This document shows, piece after piece, positions 47,801 to 53,000 of a stretch of DNA of 64,000 bases; position 1 is the first letter of the stretch; every line of letters begins with the position of its first letter. The notes under the pieces were generated by a model, which worked only from the letters and a program-made list of their open reading frames with translations, had not been told where the DNA came from and searched no databases. The stretch spans positions 1 through 64,000 of the forward strand of contig JAAFIV010000010.1 of NCBI GenBank assembly GCA_013298775.1. The letters are read 5' to 3'. This stretch comes from Ignavibacteria bacterium. Its GTDB lineage: Bacteria; Bacteroidota; Ignavibacteria; Kapaibacteriales; UBA4661. The translations under genes were made by a program, and so were the position numbers.

Positions 47801-49586
47801 TTTAACCTTAGTTACGCGCCCATTTACCGTAAATGGGCGCATTCCGCTTCCGCCGAACGCCGCACCAGAACTGGTGTTCCCGCCAAATAATACCAATAGC
47901 GCACCAACAAACGTGCGAAGCGAGTGGACGGGAATTCCGGAAGCGGCTGCATATGATGTTGAAGTCGCCACAACGCAAGATTTTACGGGCAATCTCATAC
48001 GTTTGCGCAGTACGAATCTGCAAACCGTTGTTGAAGGGCTAAATAATCTTCAACGCTACTATTGGCGTGTCCGTGCGGTCAATGCTGGCGGTGCGGGACC
48101 GTGGTCGGCGGTGAGTACCTTTGTTACGGTGCGTTTGGGAGCAGTATTGGCGGCGGTAGCGGAGACATTCCCGAAAACTTCGATTGGTGATGCGAGTTTC
48201 CGCCGTATTGTGCTAACAAATGTCCTGTCGCAAAGTATTCGCCTTGATAGCATTCGTTTTCAAGAAACGGAAAATAGCTTTGAAACCCGCTCTGGCTTTA
48301 ATGGATTGACCTTTGAAGGCAAGCAAGAACGCTCACTCAGTCTTGCATTTTTACCGAAATCTGTTGGAATGAAACAGGGGTCAATGATTGCCTATTGCAG
48401 TATTTTGAATACGCAAACACAAGAAGTAGAGCGGTTTGAGAGTATTTTGCGTGGTCAAGCAACAGCATTGAAAGCCCTGAGTGTTGATTTTGATACTGTC
48501 CTTGCTGGAAAACCAACGATTTCTTCTGCTTTGCTTCTCAATCGCGGTCGCACTCCCATTCAAGTGCGCTCGGTGGCATACGTGAACAGCACGAATGGTC
48601 TTGTTTCTGGCGTGTTCTCGTTTCAAGGCGCGGATGGTCGTTCTTCGATTGCTGCACCCATTCCAAAGGGTCGAGAAATCACGCTTGCAGGAGGCGATAC
48701 CCTCAGCGTTACGCTTCGATGCGACCCCAAAACATTGGGCAATCAAACAGCCGAATTACGCTGGGAAACAAGCGGCACAGGGGCGGACACGATAGACATT
48801 CCCGTTACAGCATTCGTGCGCCCTCCAGAGCCTTCCGATGTTGAAGTTCGCTTTGGAATTCGCTCGGTCAATGAACGCGGACAAAAGCAGGATAGTGTGC
48901 CACCAGGCGGTACAACATGGCTTGAAATCTTTATCGTGGAAGGGGATTTGACAAATTTACTTCGTATTTCGCAACCCGAAATGCGAGCAACCTTTAGTTT
49001 TGATAACAATGTTCTTACCGTTTCGCCCAACGAGCGAAGTGTACGCATACTGCGCAGCAACAGTATTGGTGAGCGTTTAATGCGCGTGCAGGTTCCGCCA
49101 ACACGCTGGGATGGGCGCAGTCAAGTTGTTGCGCGTTTCGAGTGCCGTGCTGTTGCGGGCGATACGGTAAACACCGCATTAAACCTAGAAAGTGTTCAAT
49201 GGGGCGGTGTTGGAGCAACTAAAGGGTCGTGGGAACGAAAAGTATTTATACTCGCTCCACAAAATGGAACGTTTACTTCTTTGGCATGTAAGGCAGGCGG
49301 GACGCGGCTTGTAACAAGTGCGAAAGCAACGCAACTTGCCGTGATTGCACCGAATCCCGCAAAAGAAACGCTCACCGTGGCATACAATCTCCGCGAGGAT
49401 GGATTTGTAGAAATTGCCATGATTGATGCAAGCGGGAAAACCGCACAAATACTGGTTTCTGAGGAACAATCGGCAGGAGAGCATTCGATGACAAAAGCAT
49501 TGAAAAATCTCCCGAGTGGAAGTTATACAGTTCGATTAACAACGCAAAATGGCGTTGTGACGCGAGGGGTAAATGTTGTTCGGTAG
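32802..49586 (+). CDS. Giant T9SS-secreted protein with six NHL-propeller/IPT modules
   Basis: 5,594 residues from the ATG at 32802. The frame is open to 32718, but a promoter box lies within it. The ATG at 32931 would instead give a clean 30-residue signal peptide (RLGSLLVLLFCLSLPTQTVA). The head is six consecutive modules, each an about six-bladed NHL propeller plus one IPT/TIG domain, repeating every about 1.22 kb from 33,020 to 40,350. A beta-helix-like region follows (40,360-44,390), then nine more IPT domains (44,400-46,660), leucine-rich repeats (46,680-47,600), and Ig-like, fibronectin-like, ASPM/Hydin-like and cohesin-like domains. The T9SS sorting domain (49,290-49,586) ends GVNVVR. 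About 36 NHL blades and 15 IPT domains make this a very large extended surface protein. An adhesin or matrix role is inferred. Confidence 0.9.
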   Translation: MKILSPSLCLKSVQILVAPFISILSAVQGRARDFTRFLGHVVQMRFADAPFRRLGSLLVLLFCLSLPTQTVAQVVTTLAGDGTAALLNGTGTGARFNSPSRVVSDGAGGNLYVADFSNHCIRRIVVATGVVTTLAGSGVAGFLDATGTAAQFENPYALWLDGAGNLYVSDGASGARIRRVVIATGVVTSYAGTGVSGFVNGPVASAQFSGIESLTSDGAGNLFVSDGGNNAIRRIVIGTGTVSTLAGTGAFGLNNGPGATATFDNPKGIGCDGLNVYVCDAANYCIRKIVIATGVVSTLSGGAGPGVSDGAAGVAQFLGLISDMVYDGIGNFYFGDNNRIRSISAATGAVSTIAGSGTAGFVDGTGVAAQFNSALGITRDAAGILYIGDFNNHRVRRLVLPTPTVTGFVPTSAYALQAVTINGTNFSGATQVQFGGVNAAWFTIVSATQIRAVVPIGGASGNVSVTTGAGTGSFAGFTFTVTPRVSSFAGQLTGGYLDAVGAGAQFVNPNGIGVDPSGNLYVAESANHRIRKITATGVVTTFAGSGVAGFADNTGILAQFASPSGVACDALGNVYIGDEGNHCIRKITPGGVVTTLAGLGATSGFADGTGTAARFNNPARLSIDAAGNLFVPDASNHRIRRVTPGGVVTTIAGSGTMGSLDGTGVAAQFNAPTATAVDAAGNVYVAETGGNRIRKISPVGVVTTLAGNGTASSVDGVGAAATVNAPVGLATDAAGMLYLIESTSYRIRTVSQSGTVTTFAGTGTAGLTDGTLTASQFGWMRGAVADAAGNLYITDTGNNTIRKISVAQPVVTSFLPTSAYPMQVVTITGTDFFGVTQVRFGGVNAAWFESVSPTQIRAVVPIGGASGNVSVTNSAGTGTQAGFTMIAAPAVSTVAGDGTLSFRDAVGAGAQFNSPCHIVRDGAGNVYISDRLNNRIRRMTPSGVVTTLAGSGTAGGLDGTGTAAQFNLPYGIAINAAGTILYVAESVGHRIRQIVIATGVVTTIAGSGTAGYADGTGVAAQFNAPIGLCTEGAGNLIVADVLNNRIRRVVIATGVVTTVAGNGTAGFADGLAATAQFNHPRSPVVDAAGNIFIADYLGHRIRKITPGGVVTTLTGNGTAGNVDGGPATAQVNNPNHLLLDAVGNLYFASGNGHTVRIVSPAGVVTTITGTGTSGFLDGAVNVAQLFFVAGILQEASGSLLVADEGNHRIRRIVLPPPTVTSFNATTGYPGLGVIINGTNLATVTQVTFGGVVSPSFTVLSNTQIVAAVPAVGASGNVQVTNPGGSGSFGGFTFTPTIPEVSQFVGNGAGGDFADGTQGAARLNNPSGIAFNGTGDMFVGDINNNVIRRITPTGVVTTFAGSGVPGWNDATGTAAQFNIPHGVLVDGSGNVLVADYGNHRIRSITPGGAVTTLAGSGAFAFVDGTGTGASFFYPFDMVLSGGFLYVSDYYNHAIRRITYPGGVVTTLAGNGTTGTANGTGAAARFNSPAGIVADAGGNFFVCDQANHTIRRVTPAGVVTTFAGSGTMGFADGTGAAAQFNSPRGITIDAAGNFYVSDAGNNRIRLITPAGVVTTLVGTGTSGLLDGAGLSAQIAGGELLKFNSSGVLFFADRGNNAIRRILPASPVVTSFNATTGYPGLGIIINGANFSSVTQVQFGGVNSPSFTIISPSQIVAAVPAGGASGSVSVTAPSGTGSLTGFTFTAVVPPVSTFAGNAAGVGFANGTAGAARFNLPVGLAFNSAGEMLVGGSANNVIHRITATGVVTTFAGTGVGGFADGPSASAQFANPHGVAIDGSGNVFVADFGNHRIRVISGGVVSTLAGSGVAGYADATGAAAQFSFPFGIRVIGSNVYVTEQGNRIRQITYPGGVVTTLAGSGTAGFADGTGAAAQFSNPQGLGSDAAGNLYVADNVNNRIRKITTPGGVVTTLAGSGAAGAADGLGAAATFNQPRGLTLDAVGNLYVTDAGNARIRLITPSGNVSTFVGGAPGNTDGTYPAGQFSWNGSIGLEQPAFDALGNLFVVDRVNNAIRRIVLPPPTVTSFNATTGYPGLGVIINGTNLANVTQVTFGGVASPSFTVISNTQLVAAVPAGGASGAVQVTNSVGNGSLTGFTFTAVIPPISTYAGNAAPLGFADGTQGAARFNGQVGIAFDGTNLYVADTDNHRIRRITAAGVVTTFAGSGTAGFADATGTAAQFNRPAGLTIDGVGNILVADYLGNRIRVITPGGVVSTLAGSGVAGFNDATGTAAQFNNPVAVALSGGFVYVADQGGFRIRRITYPGGVVTTLAGSGVSGFADGTGVAAQFALTEGMTVDGAGNLYVTDYGNHRIRKITPAGAVTTLAGSGTAGYLDGPGATAQFNTPRGITTDAVGNLYVTDAGNARIRVITPLGDVTTFAGSGTAGFQDGTVGAGQFSTVIEHLVFNAAGALFVADRGNNAIRRITPQILVTSFTPTSAGPSDVVTISGSGFTGATQVQFGGVNAASFTVVNNNTITATPAAGGATGSVSVTAPLGMASLVGFTFLPNVFYYVGPADASVNTSWNSVLGGGGVNPTPAQFMNKAGDTYICPTSVPLVSVGTPLTVGNGVTVNVQANVIFNLGGLVPMTLNAGSTFNILATGTVAVAGGVVTNNGTLNVAGSLAFGGPPAFTGTSPIYVAGSSLAYGQSGNGTAGAEWSTIMPAGVGIVIAKFGATSITLPSNRVVNGSILLNSGVLSLGAATLTLNGASTLTPGLVQGGAGSGLTIGGAGAITGNLTLTAPQTLGAGLTMSRAGATLTLASPLTATPVTVNSGGSLNTGALAHTFSGLNVGNISTLTVAAGGSVTPTANYSVAGSIVIDGVFDAGTNVASGTGGIAVNAAGMFSTAHPAGLAGALTNTGGNTYNGTVRIQGATVGNTAGLNLVNLIIDRATAVTLPQNITITGVLNVASTGNFDLAGRQLSLTATASTSTSATGTIDASGIGSSILLNTATLNGEHFTGGAIRQLNVNSVPTLSNSLAITGLLNMGNDLTLAAPHGRLWLRSPATLNAPGTRIQGTNTTSEVMIEGGFNGGTMPSAFGNPYNGAITFLGAENFTGALTMSAAAGALTLNGNVNVQATSTLSLNQTAANSLTGTATLQGAGATSIIVLGNGFNAGVVPALRFANPLNANLTTPGGVATLSGGNLTLGGAQTLTLGGRLTTSLANTLTVTNTATTSIAGASATNYIDGPLERQLLGGIAANGTTYLLPIGEGTSYRPMTLRDIRTGASPLVRGTVAPSGATMPDNLTILSLLSGRNWQLEQLSGVFTSTTLELTEGGLTPTDLIGISTTQAGTYSSIGGIPGAGFVRSNVQAGLGNRFYAIAGTPPGTFFYNETLMGDASLPTSWNSVPNGSGVAASLGLMTSGIGTAFIVRSGITANASSSLTFGPSVTLTLQPSSNLTVQSGTLTVNGTANVSGILAIGDGATLANAGSTTIAANGTLRMMGNGAVSGTAPVFAATTSALEYTGTTPKTAGSEWQNPLPYTVRVANAGGVRLSSTRTLANTANVNVQTNGVLTIGDGANLVNDGNILVGGLGRMRLDGNAQLSGASGITYLSTSTLEFSNATATPNPTAGNKAFPTPMNANVIVNNAVTLGESKQINGSWTGIGGSVNLNGNTLTLNDAIAFGGTSFVGNATSGLVIAGSGAITGLTTITGGAIGTLTMNRAGATLTNTAPVQVASTLTLQNGFISTTLGMITLTNPAVTGLVGGSVMSYIIGGLERTLQANLSASPLQYLFPVAKNGAYLPLIVTNLTTGVTAPIVRTEAFNTGVAGSTLSVVGSLSLTEYWQTTLVSGAYTSGAAILTRPTLAASNSTAFTAGVGTVFNPSGGTLAGMNPTATLTSSVVAGLGRFAVTFPSSVLIGNFSPKTGGGGTIVTITGSGFTGASAVRVGGMNVTSFVVNSPTSINATLASGMTGTIDVITGLGTGTSDSTFVFTPPPTITSFSPTGGGTGTLVTLTGTNFIGVTSVRFGSTSVTFTVLSPTQIRVQSPLNGYAPIQVTATGGSVTTLQAFTQQLLPEIYSFSPTTGCPGTLVTIIGKNFSSNITDVDFGFKTAVPFDTVSSTVLTATVSPLGATGLVRVGVPGYWAIAPQMFTFTTSCTTSAVVVRPDSAVAGDVLTLSGRDFSKADRFTFVNGSTFIEQTPLSQTRDTVKLTMPPLSFSGDRIRMRIQFQLNTNVDTTASFLALQTPAITGFFDSTNTRAITEGTRGARITIRGQYFHRLTNVRFGSTSATILSSTPTVIQVRVPETAQYGFDIVSVNARGVWVSAPERWFTIPPRPKILTQSPLDSGEVGETVLLRGENFFPDSRVFFNSSSSFNRIPAASVRVISMDSVAAVVPVGARDGFITLYNFYDSAAGPRIFRIAQPKTRIISFSPERGGVGTAVRLTGVLFDTTGGAVVSFNGLPARTLVSSTTDALAIVPAGVSVGAASVSITGRNGAFTSTRAFIVLPAPVITDIDPVSGGVDDTITLTGRNFTGVTTVTINGRALQNMVVVSDRSITASLTDIPVGLGTVTAFSEGGQGSYPVQFELLPPSLANAPRIESFSPAFGPAGTRIVVRGRNFFTIASARVGGVFATVEQISTTEVIVIVGRGATGAITLTNEFGSRGSRTPFRFQTPLDLDSIALVAFYNAHRPSPNAIPGANWFTVNPIQTWQGITVGRAGEDDRILGIVLTNASIRAVSALQTQELVKISELRILNLSNNALSGGIPAQFAQFRTLTELRLANNTFSEAIPVALAELSALEILDLRRNQLTGNIPTRLVSLPQLRVLLLSDNRFTGNLPTPINTGLASKFTTQTNAASVLEMLDASNNQLSGAIPATINAYAQLRVLGLSNNEFTGAIPQSLGNCLFLTDLALNNNRLSGTVPADVLRCVRLERLHLENNRLTFVPNLTPLNRRLKSVFVGNNRLDFGSLEPNITMDTLRYTPQDTLDVAERIITGVVGLPLRMPLTVGGASNRFAWERNGRSIDGLPTAFALADTGEYVCQITNARVPNLTLVTRPFTVNGRIPLPPNAAPELVFPPNNTNSAPTNVRSEWTGIPEAAAYDVEVATTQDFTGNLIRLRSTNLQTVVEGLNNLQRYYWRVRAVNAGGAGPWSAVSTFVTVRLGAVLAAVAETFPKTSIGDASFRRIVLTNVLSQSIRLDSIRFQETENSFETRSGFNGLTFEGKQERSLSLAFLPKSVGMKQGSMIAYCSILNTQTQEVERFESILRGQATALKALSVDFDTVLAGKPTISSALLLNRGRTPIQVRSVAYVNSTNGLVSGVFSFQGADGRSSIAAPIPKGREITLAGGDTLSVTLRCDPKTLGNQTAELRWETSGTGADTIDIPVTAFVRPPEPSDVEVRFGIRSVNERGQKQDSVPPGGTTWLEIFIVEGDLTNLLRISQPEMRATFSFDNNVLTVSPNERSVRILRSNSIGERLMRVQVPPTRWDGRSQVVARFECRAVAGDTVNTALNLESVQWGGVGATKGSWERKVFILAPQNGTFTSLACKAGGTRLVTSAKATQLAVIAPNPAKETLTVAYNLREDGFVEIAMIDASGKTAQILVSEEQSAGEHSMTKALKNLPSGSYTVRLTTQNGVVTRGVNVVR
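33020..40350 (+). repeat. Six-copy tandem array of about 1.22-kb NHL+IPT modules
   Basis: Equivalent Val codons at the start of each IPT domain lie at 34014, 35232, 36456, 37677, 38907 and 40135, giving spacings of 1218, 1224, 1221, 1230 and 1228 bp. Every spacing is a multiple of three. Each module holds about six blades of about 55 residues with the recurring pattern VVTTLAGSGTAGFADGTG. Confidence 0.88.
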
Positions 49587-49617
49587 AGTGCAGTATATCT
49601 GTGAAAAAAATAGCATG

Positions 49618-49654
49618 AAACACCCTTTGAATCAAGGTTTGAAGGGTGTTTTTT
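49618..49654 (+). terminator. Intrinsic terminator of the fourth giant gene
   Basis: AAACACCCTT at 49618-49627 pairs with AAGGGTGTTT at 49642-49651, followed by more T. It starts 32 nt after the stop and is unrelated in sequence to the GCCCGTT family of terminators upstream. Confidence 0.85.
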
Positions 49655-49905
49655 GTTACGAAATACATGGTTCGTACATAAAATGATTCTTTGGAACGCC
49701 GATGAAGCCCAGACTATGAGGATGTTGAGGACTTTTTTCCATTTTCAATATCCTCAAAATGCTTGAATTCAAGATGAGATGTGTGTGCGCCAACAAAAAT
49801 AAATACGTGATGGTAGTTGCATTGAAGAGTGATTTTTTGTAGTTTGGTTGCTGAATATTTTGAGAATGCCTATACTTCTCTTCCTGTTGTTTGATTGCTT
49901 TGGGG

Positions 49906-49913
49906 TACCTTTG
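49906..49913 (+). promoter_or_regulatory. -7 promoter box (TACCTTTG) for the kinase-oxylipin operon
   Basis: An exact TAnnTTTG match with a TTG at 49887-49889, slightly closer (16 nt) than the usual 19. It would start a transcript near 49920, about 145 nt before the kinase start codon. Confidence 0.45.
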
Positions 49914-50064
49914 TTGTTGCTTGTTTGATGTCTTGGTACAATACAGATAGGGCATAATCTCTCTGTTCTCTTGGAATACGCGTCTTACACAAATCAAGTC
50001 CAATCCATGATTCGTTTTTGGGAAAAAACGTTTTTGGTTTTTACACTCTTTATGGCATTACTTT

Positions 50065-53000
50065 ATGGAATCTACACTACTTTACGAAAGCCAAAAGTCG
50101 AAAATTTTTGTGCGTAAGCGGGACGAAAAGTGGAATCAATCTACGGTTCTGAAGGTTCTGAATTACGAATATCCCTCTCCAAGCGATATTGCGCATTTTT
50201 ACAATGAGCAAGAAATTTTGGATGGATTAAATCTGAATGGCGTACGCCACGTTTTGGAGCGGACAAAAGACCACAACCGCCATGCAATGGTGCTGGAATG
50301 GGTCGAAGGGGAAAATATCCATGAAGCATTCCGCCAGCATCGGTCGGATATTGGTCGTTTCCTGCGTACTGCCATCGCGCTTACCGAAACCCTTGCGGGA
50401 CTGCACCAACACAACATCATCCACAAAGATATTTCCTCCACAAACGTTATTGCGAACCTTGAAAAAGGCAGCGTTTGTTTGATTGACTTCGGCATTGCCA
50501 CCAACCTCGACCTCAAGCACACCTATCTCGGAAATCCAGAACGTTTGGAAGGAAACCTGCGCTATATCTCGCCTGAGCAGAGCGGGCGCATGAATCGTAT
50601 CGTGGATTTCCGTTCGGATTTGTACTCGCTCGGTGTGGTCTTGTACGAGACGCTTGCTGGTGTGCCGCCTTTTACTGCCAAAGATGCAATGGAGCTGATT
50701 CACGCGCACATTGCGCACACGCCAGCACCGCTTTCCGAGGTAAATCCAGCAGTGCCGGAGCAGATTTCACGCATTGTAGGGAAACTTCTTGCAAAAAATG
50801 CGGAAGACCGCTACCAATCCGCAGTTGGTGTAAAGGCTGATTTGGAGCGGTGTTTGCGCGAATGGGAACAATCAAAAAAAATTGAACATTTCCCGCTTGC
50901 AAGCGTTGATTTTTCTGGCAAGTTTATTATTTCGCAAAAACTCTACGGACGCGAAAACGAGATTGAACAAATTCTGAACGCTTTCCATGAATGTGCTGCG
51001 GGAAAGCTCGGTTTAATGACCGTTGGCGGGTATTCTGGGACAGGGAAGTCTGCGCTTGTGAATGAAGTTCATAAGCCAATTACCGAAAAACGCGGATATT
51101 TTGCATCGGGGAAATTCGACCAATTCCAACGCGCCGTACCGTATTCCGCGTTTATTGATGCCTTCAAAGAATTGATTTCGATTCTTCTCACCGAGCCAGA
51201 AGCAAAGCTGGCTGAGTATAAGCATCGCATCCAAGAAGCTCTCGGCGAGGAAGGGCAAGTTCTCACGAATGTCGTCCCGACGCTGGAATATATCATCGGC
51301 GAGCAGCCGCCTTTGCCAGAAGTGGGCGGTGCTGAGGCGCAGAGCCGCTTTAATTACGTTGTGCGAAAGTTTGTTCATGCCTTGTGTACGCCGGAGCATC
51401 CCGTTGTGCTGTTTATTGACGACCTACAATGGGCGGATGCTGCTTCGTTGAACCTGTTGAACGCGCTCATGGATGACACCGAAGGCGCGTATTTGCTGTG
51501 TATTTGTGCGTATCGTGATAACGAAGTAAGTACATCGCATCCGTTTATGCTGCTTGTGAATGACCTTCAGAAAAAAGTACCAATTTTTCGCCAAATAACG
51601 ATTGGGAATCTCGCGCTGAATGACATTGAAAGCCTGATTGCTGCTTCCTTGGGGCAAGAACAAGCGGCAGTGGGCGAACTTGCTGCGTTGGTGCATGAAA
51701 AGACGCATGGAAACGCATTTTTTGTTACGCAATTTTTGAAATCTCTAGCCGAAGAGCGGCTTCTGACCTTCGATTATCAATCCTACAAGTGGCAATGGGA
51801 TGTGCAGAAAATCCGCGAAAAAAACATTACTGATAACGTGGTGGAATTGATGGCAAGTAAAGTTTTGCGCTTGCCCGCCCAAACGCAAGAAATTATCAAG
51901 CTGGGAGCGTGTTTGGGCAGTAGTTTTGATGTTGCGACGCTGCTCCTTGTTTCTGATTTTTCCGAAGAAGACGTGCTGAAAAATTTGAAACCCGCTCTTA
52001 AAGAAGGCATGGCGTTTCCTTTAGGCAAGCATATTTACAAATTTTCCCATGACCGCATCCAGCAAGCCGTGTACTCGCTTCTTTCGGACGAGCAGCGTGT
52101 TTCCACGCACATCCGAATTGGGCGATTGCTGCGCGATAAATTTACAGAAGAAGAGCGCGAGAATCGTTTGTTCGACGTTGTGAATCACCTCAACACTGGC
52201 TCTGCGCTCATTACCAATGCTGCCGAACAAGAAGAACTTGCTGCGCTGAATATCAAAGCCGCGAAGAAATCCCGTGAAAACTCAGCCTTTGATACTGCAC
52301 TTCAATACGCCGAAACAAGTTTGCGTTTGCTCACCAACGATGCGTGGAAAAGCCAGTACGAACTCGCGCTCGCGGCTCACACTGAGGCGACAGAGGCTGC
52401 GTACTTGAGCGGTGATATTGAAAAAATGGATGGATATTTTCAAATTATTTTGAGCAAAGCTCAGAACATTCTTGAAAAAGTAAAACCCTACGAAATCCGC
52501 ATTCTTGGCTACAAAGCAGAAAACAAGCTGCATGACGCGATTCGCGTTGGACTGGAAGTCTTGGAGCAGCTTGGTGAGCCGTTTCCGAAAAAACCGAATC
52601 TGCTCTTCGTGGCTCAAGGCTTAATTTCGACAGCACTTTCCTTGCGCAAATACTCGGATGAACAAATTTACGCGCTCCCGCTCATGACCGACCCCTACAA
52701 GCGAGCAGCAATGCGGATTATCGCCGGCATTACCTCATCCATCTATTGGGCTTCGCCGAATTTATTTCCGCTTGTGGTATTTCGCATGGTGTCTCTCACC
52801 TTGAAGTATGGCAATCACCCCGTAACGTGTTTTGCGTTAGGAACATACGGCGTAATTATGTGCGGCGTGTTGGGTGCGATGCGAGCAGGATATAAGTATT
52901 CAAACCTTGCGCTGACGTTGTTGGATAAAATTGATGCAAAAGAGTGGAAAGCACAGGTGTATTGCAGTCCATACGCCTTGATTGTCCACTGGAATCGGCA

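Larger units (their letters stand above)
49587..50064. other. Intergenic region before the kinase operon
   Basis: This 478-bp region is AT-rich. It holds a terminator for the fourth giant gene near its start and a promoter box at 49906-49913. A 115-codon reverse frame inside it has no recognisable domain and was not called. Confidence 0.6.

Noticed and set aside
49656-50003. 115-codon reverse open frame before the kinase gene
   Set aside because: AT-rich with biased composition, no recognisable domain and no start context; treated as non-coding.
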